Counted from the first letter of the stretch, positions 45,100 through 56,875 are shown. The stretch is DNA of 64,000 bases from Tenodera sinensis (GCA_030765045.1 CM060972.1:53478471-53542470), one strand, 5' to 3'. Numbers and translations: made by a program. Notes: generated by a model not told the origin, from the letters alone.

Positions 45100-46255
45100 C
45101 TGCCTTTCCAACTTCACCCTACAATGGAAGAACAATTGTTATGAGCCGACAATACAACCGCGATAATAATATAGTTGTTTAAAAATTTTGTAAATTTACT
45201 GAATCCGTCACGTCATTGACTAAACATAATCTCATTCCATATACCTAATACTGGTGAGACAATGTTGTAGAAAGATATTTTTTTTTACAAAGAACAAAAA
45301 AAAAAAAAAAAAAAAAAAACTGGCTTCAACAATAAGTCCGTCTGACGTTAACGATTGTCGCTTGCACTATACCAAGTTAAATGTTAATCGGTAACAGTCA
45401 ATACAGCACTGAAATAAAGATTTAATTTATGTTTTGTGTGAACCAGACGATCAGCAAAAGAAGTCTCCTGTAGTAAAAGAAAAATAACTGCAAAGCAATA
45501 TATTTTCGATTCTGCCTGGAAAATGTTTAAGGGTTAGGTGAGTACCTGAAGTTATAATTTTCCGACTAAAGCCTTGCTCTTAGCTATGCCAGAGTGCGTA
45601 TGTTAAGAGTTCATATGGACGTCCAGGCTTAAACTGCACTGATTACGAAGTGCGAATTCTATAATAGAAAGAAGCTGGCTCCTAAGGTAAATTCTAAAGA
45701 GCTCCACAGGAGAGAAAAGCATTTGTGTACTCGAAGCGATATACCCATTACCCGACTCGCGTGATAATGTAGTTGTCAAGGACAAGCTTCTACTCGCAGC
45801 CTAATGTAATGTTAAAACTTTGATAACAATAAAAATATTTGTTTTTATTTTAAAAGTAGTGTGTCACACGGTGCTGACGCGCTATGTCTCACCAACTATA
45901 AATGGCGCATGAAGAAAGCGTTGACCTTGATCCCTACACGTCAGACAGTTTCCCTACTGTTTTCAAAAATACGTGTCATCAAGCTTATCGTGTGTGTTTC
46001 AACCGAATTGTTGTCTTATCAAAGTGTTTGGGTGTGTAATTTAAACTTCGTTCAAACGCCACACGTTAACAACAGAAGACTGTGGATCAATTCTTTTGTT
46101 AAAAATGATGTGATTAAGATTTTTATAATTTTTAATGTCTTGTGAACGTTACATACTATGTATATACTGCAAATAATTTTGGTTCAAGACAGTTTTTATT
46201 GTTGTAAAAGGCAAGTCTACTTATTTAAGGATTTAAGAACTTTGTTTTGCTTATT
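45100..46255. other. Unassigned sequence
   Basis: No gene recognised. Poly-A tract at about 45296-45319. Confidence 0.4.
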
Positions 46256-46261
46256 ACCCAT

Positions 46262-46600
46262 ATAACCCGGATTATCCAGATTTTCGATTTTCCGGATTAG
46301 CTTTGGTCCCAGTTAGTCCGGATAAACTAGTTTTTTTGTAACGTGTAATACAGGTTTGTCAACAAGTTCCTCCGCACCGCGCCGGTGTCTACTAACGTTA
46401 GCAACCTGTTTATTTGCATTTATCTTTCATAACTTACATACGTGAATCTATAAGACTATTTCAAGGAACGTTATAGCCATGCGCTCGCGGCAGCCAGTGC
46501 TACCACCGAAATTCCTGTCTCGAGTGCTGCGGAGCGACTTTTCGATAACCCTACACTAGTTGATACAGAGATTTTGAAGGCACACTTAGCTTAATTAGTT
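46262..46600 (+). pseudogene. hAT C-terminal scrap next to a CCGGATTATCC-type end
   Basis: The frame at about 46497-46592 reads SATTEIPVSSAAERLFDNPT then LVDTEILKAHLA and a stop. V.SSAAERLFS is a hallmark of the hAT dimerisation domain in another hAT subgroup, unlike the ZBED type at 39237. Upstream, ACCCGGATTATCCAGATTTT then CGATTTTCCGGATTAG (46265-46300) looks like a DNA-transposon terminus with repeated CCGGAT words. Whether it belongs to the same element is unknown. Confidence 0.5.
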
Positions 46601-46604
46601 CTAG

Positions 46605-48520
46605 CTGTATCTCTAGTCTTGAATAGTAGTTTATAGTCAATTAAACTAATTTGCAACTATGTCACATTTATGAAGAATTCTTTGAGCAAGCCCTTGATTA
46701 TATAATTTTGATCTCACTGTTACGTTGCCATCACCAATATTACTACTGCGCTGAAACTTCAACTACAACTTTTACTCACTGATCGTAATATTTACTTTAG
46801 AATGAAAAGAATGAATTACTATCATTATTATTAATTTTTTAATTTTAATGTTCGTGTTGCATCATTGCAAGACGTTGAAAATAAATGCCAGGTTTCATAT
46901 TTATCCGATTTTCCAGTTTTCATTTATTGACATATATACCCCGTCATCCTTTATTCACACATGCGCAATTAATTATGGTCTGTGTGTCGTTAGAGAGGAT
47001 ATAATAATTTCTTGTCTTGAACCTGTGAACAACAGATCAATTATAATCAGAAATGATCGTAATGAACTACCAGAATACTGAAAAACTTAGACAAAGTTAA
47101 AAGCGAAAGGATATAGAACTGATGCGTCAACTTCTAGTATTAACACAGAGCCACGAGGGTAGTAACTATACCTTAAAATATAATAACTTACTTTTTTATA
47201 TAATGATTCATTGCTGGTTTATTATATACCGTTAGAGTAACATTCAGTTGTTTGTACCTCTGTATTTTCGGTATATTTGAAAGCTACACTAATAAGGGCT
47301 CGACATCTAATATATATACTTCTATTTTCGCTTTATATATATTGAAGAACTATTTATACTCTTATTGATCGATAACACCAATAATCTCCAATGTGTATTT
47401 TATATTCTTGGATATGATAATATTTCTCATTTGTCACTAAACTGAACTGCGAGTAAGTGTAAGCGTATTAGAAGCTTCATGATAAGAAGGGTTTGTTGCC
47501 ATAAAACTCGATTTCCTATTACCATAGAGGTAGGACACACAATAAATGTAATATTAAACTTCAACTATTGTTATATTCCACGTCTGCAAGAAGTAGCAGC
47601 ACGCATATGGTTGCACTAAATAGCCAAAACTGCAGGTAAGTCAGGTTACCACTGCTGTATGCAGGAAATTCAATTTCCACCATGACAGCATCAACGGGAA
47701 GTGGATCAGAACACAATATCGTGCAAAAAATGTTGCCAGCTACTTTCCCTTTTGAAAGTTGCAATTCGTTTTCACTATACTTCACTCTGCTCCGCGTCGT
47801 GAAGCCGGATACTTGCAACTTAGAGAGAAAACTCCGGTATACATCAAAGTTTGATTAAAGAAATACGAAGTTAGCGCCTAACTTCATAACTAAGTTTCTT
47901 GCACAATCTTGCAGAGTTTAAGTCATATTTTCTATGGTACCATGATTCGCAAAGTACTAGTAAATACGAGTATGTAGTGTACTATCATTCACAAAAGCAA
48001 ATACCCAACTCCACTGAGACCTGAGCGATGGGTCACCTAATTCTTGTATGGACGGTATGACAATTCAATTTCTCATATGTTTGCCTTGCAAGGACAGTGT
48101 TGGGGGATAGGTTTACAACTGTAATCTAAAGCAGAAACACCTGTGTGGGATAGCTCTGCTGGCTAAAGAATGTTACTGCAAATTAGAGGTAGTAGCCTAA
48201 CCCTAGATGGAATCCCATTTAACGTGTCTTTTTTTTCCCGCGTTTTTTGTGTTAACAGGAACATCATTATCTATATAACCTGTACGACACATAAAATTGT
48301 CAAGTTAATGGAGTATATTTTTGATGAGTATATTTTACATGACTATATTTATTTCGCGTAGCCTTGTAATTTTTCTGTCGTCTTACTAATGCTACAATAT
48401 GATTGCAATTTTACAACTGAATGCTCTATAAAATATTAAAATATAAATTAATATTGCTAAAAATAAAACAAGAAATACGCCTACTTCAACTCGCATACAC
48501 TCCTTCTAAAATTAACAATA
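46605..48520. other. Unassigned 1.9-kb stretch
   Basis: No recognised gene. A minus frame of 85 codons (47561-47818) encodes a hydrophobic segment near its end (YLQFWLFSATICVLLLLA) and has no known domain. 48140-48215 holds a possible decayed tRNA-like head. Confidence 0.35.
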
Positions 48521-48525
48521 TTTTT

Positions 48526-49050
48526 CTTCAGTAGGTTTTGAGCGATATTCAAATCTCTCAAAGCTGGCCGCTATTATAGCTTTGAAATTCATTCTCTTTG
48601 CACAGCTAAGATATAAAAAGGCAGAATCTTCCATTTGAGAACAGTATAGGTATTGCAAAACTCATACAAACAACAAGAAGTATCTCCAAAATGATTTACT
48701 CCACAAAAAATTAATTTGGACATAAAAGTGTGTTATCACGTGATCTACACTTTTTGTATATTAAGATTTGGTCTACCTCTTACGGCTTACCAGTTATGCA
48801 GAAGTCATCAAGAGTAAACAGGACTACGTGAGCTATAGCCAGAAAATTCAAAATATACATTTCATTTGCCATAGAAATGTTTTGAACATATGGCATTTTA
48901 ATAAAAAATGGACGTTTCGTTTTTTAGATATGCTGTCCATAGATCCATACGTGCGCACCTTCATAGACCTTTATCAAAAATGCTGGGGACCTCAAAACTA
49001 AATTTCAGTTATCGAATTTTTGGTTGGAGTGTAAAAGAAGTATACTGGCT
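48526..49050 (+). repeat. Family A repeat with an internal deletion
   Basis: The copy covers the family from CAGTAGGTTTTGAGCGATAT through CAGAAAATTCAAAATATACA. It then jumps from TGGCATTTTAAT to CGTTTCGTTTTTTAGATATG, losing about 200 bp, and continues to a decayed 3' end at about 49050. Confidence 0.85.
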
Positions 49051-49583
49051 TCAGTAAATAGTGTGACTAATGCATTAATTTAGTGTTATTGTTGTATGTT
49101 AAACAAAAGACGCCCTTTTAGTTATATTGGTTACTCATCAGGAGAGAACTTTTGGTTGAAGTTGTCCATGGTAATAAAAATAAACTTTTTAACCAACTGT
49201 GTCTTGCTGTTAAGAGATGGCTCCACCTACAATATCTTATCGTTGGGAAGAACCTTTCTTATTTATTTACCAAATATTATAACAGATTTTAATTGTGTTC
49301 TTTAAATATAGCGTAGAATTACTTTGTGTTTACTTGATCAAAACAAAACAGTATCCATGGTGTATACTATGGCAATATCGAAAGAATAAATGATGCTTTG
49401 TTAAAAAGGAAATCGCCTAAGTATAATAGAATTTACAATAATATGATGATACATTAAGTTAATCTGTAAGGATAAATATTACGTATAACATCTCAGCTCT
49501 GCTTGTATGCAGATACTATCTCATAAGTAATGTCATTTTTTGAGAAAAACAATTATTTTAAGTGTGCTCTGACAAGCAATTAA

Positions 49584-50500
49584 TTAATCTTCAAAGTACA
49601 GGCCATTAGATTCTATGGTCTTGAGCCATCTTTCAGCGAGGATTTATTATCCCAATATGGTACCAGTCACTGGTTTTTGATTCGAAGAATTCGGTGACAC
49701 CCACTTGCACTGCTTCAATGTTGTGAAAATTTCTTCCACGTAGCAAATGGGCCATGGATTGAAAAAATTAATTTGATGGTGCGAGATCAGGGCTGTGTGC
49801 TGGGTGTGGTAGCAGTTCGATTCATCCGAATTCTTGAATTTTGTCCATGGTTGTTCGTGCTCCATGGGGTCCTGCATTGTGTTGTTGCAATAGAACTCTG
49901 TTTCTGTAAACTAATGCTGAGTATCTCCGTCTCAAAATTTCATGAACTCGTTCCAGTTGTTGAGAATAAAGATCCGCATCAATCGTCTGCCCGTTTGGAA
50001 CAAACTGCCAGTGAATCACACCTTCAAAATTCCACCAGACACACATTACTTTGGGACCAAACCGATTTTTTTTTACGATGACTTTGGCGGGGATCAAGCC
50101 ATTATTTCAAGGCATCAGGGTTTCGGTAATATACCCCTTTTTCATCACAAGTGACAGTTCTCCTGACATCTATCATCCATGGGATTACGGATAAGCTGAC
50201 GACAGATGTCCAGTCTACGCTGAACCTGTTGAGGTGTCAGTTCATGAGGTACAGATCTGCAGCTTCTGTAAGTGTCTTAATGTGGCGATGTATGGTATCT
50301 TTTGATGCACCAAGTTCTTCAGAAAGCCTATGGGTACTTTTTTACGGATATTATCGCAAAGCTTGGTGTGTATCCTCAATATTCTATGCTTTAGGTCTTC
50401 CGGAACGTGGTAAATCTTCAGTGTTTTCGTCTCCATTGTTGAAACGTTGGAACCATCGCTGTGCCACACGCTCATAAACGACACCTTCTCCTTCCACTCG
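49584..50500 (-). pseudogene. mariner transposase pseudogene
   Basis: The minus strand follows a mariner transposase from RWFQRFNNGDENTEDLPRSG (near 50450) to SNGLYFED and a stop at 49584. Recognisable blocks are ASKDTIHRHIKTL, VTCDEKGVYYRNPDALK, VMCVWWNFEGVIHWQFVPNG, VLLQQHNAGPH, HPAHSPDLAPSN, FQSMAHLLRGRNFHNIEAV and DWYH. Catalytic residues in the D,D34D triad: the first Asp (CDE) is kept, the second is His (QQHN where the family has QDN), and the third is Asn followed by a stop (APSN where the family has APSD). The N-terminal ~40 residues and the element ends are missing. Several stops and frameshifts are present. It is an old, dead copy. Confidence 0.85.
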
Positions 50501-50591
50501 TGTTTTTTAGAGTTTTAACTATAATTTATTTTAGTAACGTTTATCTACCGTCCTTAGTGCATGTGCCCTCACATGCGGCAGGTATTATGAA

Positions 50592-51558
50592 TAGGGCCCG
50601 GCTTTAGATGCACTAAAATCACCTACTAGTAAAATATGCATGCAAGTATGCGCTAAAATGTCGGAAATATGCATTAAAATAAAATAATATGCATTTATCG
50701 CAGGCATTATTTTATTTTAATTCAATGAGGAGCATTTTTCATTCAATATGTAGGTTAGAAAGAATTCCTCAGAGTTTAAGTGTTTTCTATTGTCAATAGA
50801 ATCGGTTTTTGCGAGTTGAAAGTAATTATTTCACATTCAGTGGACGTCATTGGGCAACACTGACTGCTAGGAATATTTACTTGGAAAAAATTTCACTTGC
50901 ATATGACTTATTGGCCAAGGCCCGCCTCTGTAACATGGTAGTAGCGTGTCTGCCTCACGTCCAAGAGGTCGCGAGTTCGAATATCGCTTAGGGTAAGGCT
51001 TTTTCCGAGATTCTCCCTTAACCTGAAAAGAAAATTCCGGGTAACTTAAGCTCTATGGACCTAGGGCTCATTTGAGCATGATTTCACCCATTTCAGTCAC
51101 CGTCCGATATGTCACAACGTTGGAGGACGTTAATAAATAAATTAAACAAAACTTTTTGACCGATTTGATTTTCTTTACTCCTGGGTTTACGTCCACTACC
51201 ACACTGAAGATAGGTTTAACTACTTTTGCGGTTTCCTTATAGACGTCATTTAGAAAAGAAATTGTGTTGTCAATCAGCTAATGAGACTCGTGAGATAGGC
51301 ACCGCGTGTTTCTGGGCCGTTAATATAGTTTGAAAGTGACATCTAAATGCGCACTTTACTTCACGAAGACATTCAATACTACATTGACCACTTGAAATAT
51401 GAAGGCTAGTGCCAAGGAATGTGCAATGTATAGATTTATTCGAGTTTTAGTTTGTTCAGAAGTAGTAATCGATCATACATAAGCTAATGTATACATTACC
51501 TTCAAAATATGCATTTGAATATGCGACATGCATTTTCGAAAAAAAATGCCAAGCCCTA
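50592..51558. mobile_element. DNA transposon with ATGCAT-rich ends, holding a SINE
   Basis: The left edge TAGGGCCCGGCTTTAGATGC and the reversed right edge TAGGGCTTGGCATTTTTTTT form imperfect inverted ends, and both are followed by repeated AATATGCAT words. This looks like a hAT-type non-autonomous element. The SINE at 50925-51150 lies inside. A clear target duplication was not found. Confidence 0.5.
50925..51150 (+). mobile_element. tRNA-derived SINE (SINE-D)
   Basis: The head reads GCCCGCCTCTGTAACATGGT, AGTAGCGTG (A box region) and GGTCGCGAGTTCGAATATCG (B box). The body contains CTTAACCTGAAAAGAAAATT, CTATGGACCTAGGGCTCATT and TGAGCATG, then a TTAATAAATAAATTAAACA tail. The body fragment recurs at 1537-1645. 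Confidence 0.8.
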
Positions 51559-51574
51559 GTGATGATACATGAAA

Positions 51575-51959
51575 TGAGGCGTTGAGCGCAACAGTGGCCC
51601 AACCACTAGATGTACATAATAGAGATAATGGAGTGTAAAAAATATCTGCGATTTGAAAGTTTTATATTTACTTTAATAACTAAGCAAGAGTCATGATATT
51701 TGGAAATTTTAATCAATATAGCACCGACATTGTGATACATAGTTACATACATGCAGGAAGGTTGGGCCACTGTTTCTATCCAGGAAGCCAGATTCAGTTC
51801 CATGCAATAACGCACTTCTCATGCCATCTGTCGGTGGTTGTAGAAATGTGGTATAGGCCACTACTGATCTCCTAGATTTTGATATGGGGAACATGTCTGT
51901 GCTAATAACTCAGTTTCTGAATTTGTGTGGATTGGGCCACTGTTGCGCTCAACGCCTCA
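51575..51959. mobile_element. MITE with 28-bp perfect inverted repeats
   Basis: 51575-51602 (TGAGGCGTTGAGCGCAACAG then TGGCCCAA) is the exact reverse complement of 51932-51959. ATGAAATG occurs at 51569-51576 and 51961-51968, an 8-bp direct repeat overlapping the left end by two bases, compatible with a hAT-like duplication. An extra TTGGGCCACTGTTTC at 51762 repeats part of the terminus inside the element. No coding capacity. Confidence 0.8.
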
Positions 51960-52029
51960 AATGAAATGGTAACTGGGAAAGGAATTTTGGAAAGAAAACA
52001 TTTCAGGCCTAAGTTTGGGCATTTGCCAG

Positions 52030-52135
52030 GAAAAAACCTTAGTCAGGGAGGACGTATCTGGCGGGTTTTGAACCGCCGATGTCCAGAATATAAATCCCAC
52101 ACATTGTCGCAGGCCCATCTCGCTCGGTGAGGAGT
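52030..52135 (-). mobile_element. tRNA-derived SINE head
   Basis: On the minus strand CACCGAGCGAGATGGGCCTG (A box region) and GGCGGTTCAAAACCCGCC (B box) form a tRNA-like head. The start resembles the SINE-C head at 37220 (CCGAGCGGGATGG). The body is short or absent. Confidence 0.6.
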
Positions 52136-52139
52136 TCAA

Positions 52140-52555
52140 TGCGCTGATTCCGTTGTTTACTCTCTTGTTAATGTAGTTTCACAGTCAATGGCGGACCGTT
52201 TAAACCACCAAACCACAAACAGAGCGTATTATGCCAATTTATGGCTATTTAAAGCTATTTCTCACTGAGACATGAGCATGGATCTTGTCTACATCGAAGA
52301 TAGCCTACTGTTGCAAATCTTAATTATAAAATTAATATTCAGGAGAAAATGAATCGTACTTATGAAGATTTGTAAGGAAAGCATGAAACTTAACAAAAAG
52401 ATCGAAATTTTAAAACATATACTTTATTTTATAAAATATCGAAGTACTAATAAAAATCTTGCGTGATTTTTCCTAATAACAATAAGAAGTTTTAAGTACA
52501 GATTACCGAATATTGGGGATAAATGGTAGGAAAAGGCTTTTATGGTGATGAAACC
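52140..52555. other. Unassigned sequence
   Basis: No gene or repeat recognised. Confidence 0.4.
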
Positions 52556-52559
52556 AGAA

Positions 52560-53205
52560 TGTTCTCTGGCATAGAAATTGGGATTTGAATGGGGGTGAGG
52601 AATGGTCCATAGTATGCTTTGTAGGGAAGTATTGGTTCTTCAAAGTGCGTTGGCAAGAAAAGTAGCAGATGGAATTTGGAAGGGTGTTGAGGAAGGGTAC
52701 GATTATAGAAAGAGCTTTCAAATATTGGTTTAGGATTCTGAATTTAGATAATTTTTAAGGTAGTGTGAAAAGATTCTTGGAGAACGTGGGTAGAGGAGTA
52801 GCAACCGAAAGAAGCTGAAGGTGAATGGGATGGGGGAAAACTGGAGGAGAAAGGGGGAGATAACTATAATAAATTTCGTAAAATAATAAGAAAGAGATTT
52901 GAAGATGTAGAGATGCATAATGCAAGAAAGGTGTTTGGAAGACTATATATGTAGCAAGGGAGGACATATGGAAAATGGAGATAGATAATGAGTAAAGGGA
53001 GGCAGTAACATGGCTGGAGGCATCCCGCAGAATCAGTGCCCCATTGGTGGAAGGAAGGAAGATTTGGAGCATGTGGTTTTTGAATGCCAAGGAACGGATT
53101 TAGGGACAGAAGAATTTTTGGAGCAGAAATGGGATAAGGTGGATATCAAAACAGCATTATGGGTGATTTTTAGAAAGAAGGGCAGGAGCTTAGATCCGTT
53201 TTAAA
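52560..53205 (+). pseudogene. Degenerate C-terminal part of a LINE ORF2
   Basis: The last frame reads CPIGGRKEDLEHVVFECQGT then FLEQKWDKVDIKTALWVIFR and stops at 53204. The CP..G....LEH...EC pattern is the zinc-knuckle-like end found downstream of the reverse transcriptase in several insect LINE clades. The second Cys is missing (CPIGG). Purine-rich upstream sequence contains pieces such as RKVADGIWKGVEEGYDYRKS in other frames. Too decayed for clade assignment. Confidence 0.45.
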
Positions 53206-53427
53206 GAAAAGTTAAAAAATGCAACTGGTCTACTTAAAGGGTATTAGAATGCACATTTTTTTATTAGTTCGCAAAGTCTTAAATAGCTATAGAGAATCAT
53301 AAAATGTGCGCATTAGTAATTCTGTGGCAATTCTAGCTGGTTTCTAGTAAGAAACAGCTGCTAGCATCCAGTAGCTCAGATAATTGTTACAAAATATCAT
53401 TAGATTTACGAGGTTAACATTGTAATC

Positions 53428-53755
53428 ATGCGGCGCCGTGGCTGAGTGGTTAGACCGTTCGCTTACCACCTAGGCGTCCCGGGTTCAATTCCATGTGCTG
53501 TGGACGAAGCGGCGTCAGTGCTGGTTTTCTCCGGGTACTCCGGTTTACCCTACCACTCATTCCACCATTAGCATCTTTCCAATCATCGATTTCGCCTGCA
53601 TTTCATATCATCCTCTTCCTCACTCCCATACCTGGTGCAGGGCTGATCACCTGCTTCCAGGTCTTCACTCTGTCCGGTCCAGAGGTTCCTCTGCTCCCCG
53701 ACTGGCGTCTAACCCTAGGCACTGGCTTGTAAGTTCTACATAAGGAGGGAAGTAA
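53428..53755 (+). mobile_element. tRNA-derived SINE (SINE-E), full length
   Basis: The head reads GCGGCGCCGTGGCTGAGTGG, TTAGACC (A box) and CCCGGGTTCAATTCCATGTG (B box). The body contains TTTTCTCCGGGTACTCCGGT and CTGATCACCTGCTTCCAGG, then the tail GGCTTGTAAGTTCTACATAA, GGAGGGAAG. Tail fragments occur at 9484 and 40001. The frames at 53493-53743 are shadows of the SINE. Confidence 0.85.
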
Positions 53756-53759
53756 AGAA

Positions 53760-54220
53760 AGGAAAAAAGATTGTCACTAACTACATTGGACGGGTATAAC
53801 AGGCTGAATCCCTGTCATAAAGTATGTATTAGTTTAACACGAATAAATATGTCATAACATGCTACAGATTCACGTATAAAATGAGAATATTCAGCCCTTG
53901 CTACAGTACCCACCATATACTAACCAAGCAACAAGATTTGAGCATGTGCAAACTGCATTCAAATGTTTATTGATGGTAACAATATTATGATGGAACGAAA
54001 AGAAAGAAGAATATCAGAAGAATAGCGAATTTTTAAGCTTGTCTATCAGGTGACGTCTAGCACAGGTTTAAATTTGCAGCATAGAATACTACAAAACGCT
54101 TAGCGCTACGAAAAAAAGAAGTTGACACAAACTGTGTATTTTAATGATTTACAATTTTCTGTACATTGTGTCCGTCTTTTAGGATTGCCTTGTTGTTCAG
54201 AGAAAAGGAACTTTACAGAA
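53760..54220. other. Unassigned sequence
   Basis: No gene or repeat recognised. Confidence 0.4.
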
Positions 54221-54224
54221 TATT

Positions 54225-54590
54225 CTTAAAGTAGTTCGATATATAGTTTTATTTTTCATGTAAAATGTTAAACGTGCAATATTTTACTCAAAATCGTTTC
54301 CACTTGTTTTTATAAACTTGAACATAAAAGCAAAATGCTTCATGTAAACTGTAATATGGGCTATTTCTTTTTGGAAATCCTTGTGTGACTTCCAAGAGTT
54401 ATATTTAACTGCCGTTACAGTTTATAGTTATCTGTTAACGCGCACTTGCATTTGCACAAGGCCACACTCGGCAAATTATAATAGCTTTTTATTTTCTCCC
54501 CAAGGAACTCCAAAAGTGTATTTTTGGTAAAATCTCGATGTCGAATTATTTAATGACTTAGAATATTTATTACCTGCTATAGATAAGCAC
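54225..54590 (+). repeat. Family A repeat, degenerate 3' half
   Basis: It keeps the order TTTTCATGTAAAATG, ACTCAAAATCGTTTCCA, TTTTTGGAAATCCTTGTGTG, GTATTTTTGGTAAAATCTCG, ATGTCGAAT at low identity. The microsatellite site is short and mixed. Confidence 0.55.
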
Positions 54591-54769
54591 ACGTGCATAT
54601 TAAATCCCAAACAAGCAGAGAAATTTGATGTTAAAAGATCTAACGATGAACTAAATAAAGAATCAAAGAGTACCTGGCTTCAAGAGGAAATAAAATAAGG
54701 TAACTTATAGAAAAATGCTTACGTCACCTCTTATACAACATTACGTCTGTTCCAACGTGATTTAACGTT

Positions 54770-55083
54770 TTAACGTGATCTACATTTCATTTGGAGTAAC
54801 ATTTGTTTCTATCTTTTACGTTTACCAGTTATGCAAATAGTCATCAAGAATAAACAGAACTTCAGAGACTATTATGAAATTTTGGACGACTGAAATTTCA
54901 TTTTTCATGAAAATATATCAAGGATGTGGTATTTTGATAACAATTATTATCCGTTTTTATATAATCAGTATTTTCGAAAGTTGTTCCACGTTAGTAGGTT
55001 AGAGCAGAGGAGGGGGGGGGGGGGGGGGGAGATCTTCGTGTCGTGTCTTGGAAGATTCTAGTCTTTAATACCTTTGCGTTTTT
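54770..55083 (+). repeat. Family A repeat, left part of an interrupted copy
   Basis: It runs from TGATCTACATTTCATTTGGA through CAGTTATGCAAATAGTCATC to CTTTAATACCTTTGCGTTTT. A G run of 19 lies at about 55011-55029. The copy is interrupted at 55083 by another family A element and resumes at 55922. Confidence 0.85.
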
Positions 55084-55189
55084 CATTATTACTTTCTCTA
55101 CTGGTAAGTAGGGGAAGTATTGTATTCCACCCAAAAATTCGATGTCGAGATTTCACCGGAAATATATGTTTTGAGACGCCCTGAATAAT

Positions 55190-55230
<41 letters not shown>

Positions 55231-55921
55231 CATTTTTAGAAAAAGGTGCGTGCGCGCGCGCGCTTGTGTGTGCCAGTCTGTGTGTCTGTGTGTGTCGGTG
55301 TGTGTCTGTGGACGGCATAACTCAAAAATGAAAAGTCGCTTAAAAACCAAAGTTGGTATTTAAGTTTAATGTCATTCAAGGATGCGACACGAAGATTTTG
55401 AAGAAAATAGCCCCACCCTAAACTGCCCTTTACACGGAACATTTTTCGAAAGTTGAGTTTCTTGAAAATGGTTTTAACGATTTTGATTAAAATGTCATAT
55501 GTTTGAGATATTTTTATGACAAATGTATATCTTGAATTTTCTGGCTTTAGCCTCTGTAGTCGTATTTACTCTGGACGACTTTTGCATAACTGGCAAACCG
55601 TTAGAGATGGACCTAATCATAGTATACAAAAAACGTAGATCTTCCTAAAATACACAATTTATGTTCGAGTAAATTTTCTTGTAGGGCGAACCATTTCGGG
55701 GATATTCCTTGTTATGCGTGTGATATTCGGAAAACTTCAAACTTTCGTTAAATGGAACGTATTCTAACCGTATTCTAACACTCCCGCTGCACCCACAAGG
55801 AAATAGCAATAAGATAATTTCTACAAATGTTAATCTTAACACGAAGAAGATATAGGAATAAGAGTTTGTAAGAATGGTTAGTACAAGAGTAGAGAAAGTC
55901 ATGTGAGTGCGACGGATCAGA
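55084..55921 (-). repeat. Family A repeat, complete copy nested in another family A copy
   Basis: The copy is inserted in reverse orientation. The host copy stops at ..GCGTTTTT and resumes at TTTTTTGAGTTATATTGTCC, exactly where the consensus continues. The inserted element is therefore about 838 bp, read on the minus strand from TCTGATCCGTCGCACTCACA to GTAGAGAAAGTAATAATG, with a T-run (AAAAA on its own strand) as a likely target duplication. It carries a poly-A run (55196-55229) and a GCGC/TGTG microsatellite (55247-55310). Confidence 0.92.
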
Positions 55922-56075
55922 TTTTTTGAGTTATATTGTCCACAGACACAAGAAACCTTTCATTTTATTCCAGGAACTTATAACCCGTAGTTCCAATGAC
56001 ATATTGGTAAGGAATTTTTGGGTGGAATCCAACGGCTTGTCTATCTACCATGCACAGTCATGGAGAAAATGATTG
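55922..56075 (+). repeat. Family A repeat, right part of the interrupted copy
   Basis: Continuation of the copy starting at 54770: GAGTTATATTGTCCACAGAC, TTTTTGGGTGGAATCCAACG, then a decayed end ATGGAGAAAATG. Confidence 0.75.
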
Positions 56076-56079
56076 AGCG

Positions 56080-56358
56080 CATTAGAAGAGCAGAATATTT
56101 TCACGTCATGTTGCAGCGCAAAGTCGATATTTCCAACATGTAGCCTGAATTTATCCGTAGTTTCAGTGCCATATGTTATCGTCTGTCGGACACAGGTTCA
56201 CTCTTGAATCACCTCACATTTGTATTTGCGAATATGTATAAAAAAGTAAAATAAAAAAAAATAAAAATAAAAAAAAGGTTTGTTTGAATTCGCAAAGGCA
56301 CTTTATTTGAAATCTGTGCTACACATTCATTGTTGTGTATTACAGCTGACCAAGATAG
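56080..56358. other. Unassigned sequence
   Basis: A-rich low complexity at 56240-56277. No gene recognised. Confidence 0.4.
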
Positions 56359-56361
56359 GTG

Positions 56362-56875
56362 GCGCCGCGGCAGCGCATTCGGGTGGTTCCGGTTTCGATC
56401 CCCGTTGATCGACCACTCTGATTTGGGGTTTTCCGTGGTTTCCCCTTGACACTAGGCGTGTGCTGGGGTGGATTCTATTCTCCACGGATACCGTCCCCTT
56501 CAGTTCTCATTTCCTTCCCTTGTCATCTTTCAGGTTTGGTTGATAGCACGGTACGTTCCGGCGAATGCAGATAGACAGCACAGATGCGTGCGCTCTGGCC
56601 CTCGTGTAAGTTGCTACCCGAGCCGCAAGGGTCGCCTCGTTGCCCTCTCCCTGGGTAGAGGAAGCACTTCGGTTGTGCGCCAGGTGCAAATATCTGTAAC
56701 TGTTAGGGACTGCTGCACGTCTCTGGGCTTCGCTGACTCCGCTCTCTGACAAGCTTACGGTCTCACTTCGCCTCATCCCATTCCCCTGAGGGGGTAGTAG
56801 CTCGCAAAAGATCCATGTCGGGCTCACGATGGGTCGAAGTGTCCCCCTCCGCTACTACACTACACTTCACTACAG
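56362..56875 (+). mobile_element. tRNA-derived SINE (SINE-C), long copy
   Basis: The head reads GGTGGCGCCGCGGCAGCGCA then GGTTCCGGTTTCGATCCCCG (B box). The body shares TTCCGTGGTTTCCCCTTGAC and ACTAGGCG, and CATCTTTCAGG, with the reverse strand of 37060-37170. The downstream G+C-rich part ends near CTACACTACACTTCACTACA and may be a second module. The frames at 56468-56827 are shadows. Confidence 0.65.

Noticed and set aside
46848..46945. Partner inverted end for the CCGGATTATCC element at 46262
   Set aside because: The similar words (CCGATTTTCCAG) are in direct, not inverted, orientation, so they do not form a terminal inverted repeat pair.
47561..47818. Small membrane protein on the minus strand
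   Set aside because: One hydrophobic segment in an 85-codon frame is weak evidence, with no signal peptide, splice context or recognised family.
53428..53500. A tRNA gene on the plus strand (GTGGCTGAGTGGTTAGACC..)
   Set aside because: No matching acceptor stem end, and followed by SINE body and tail seen elsewhere.
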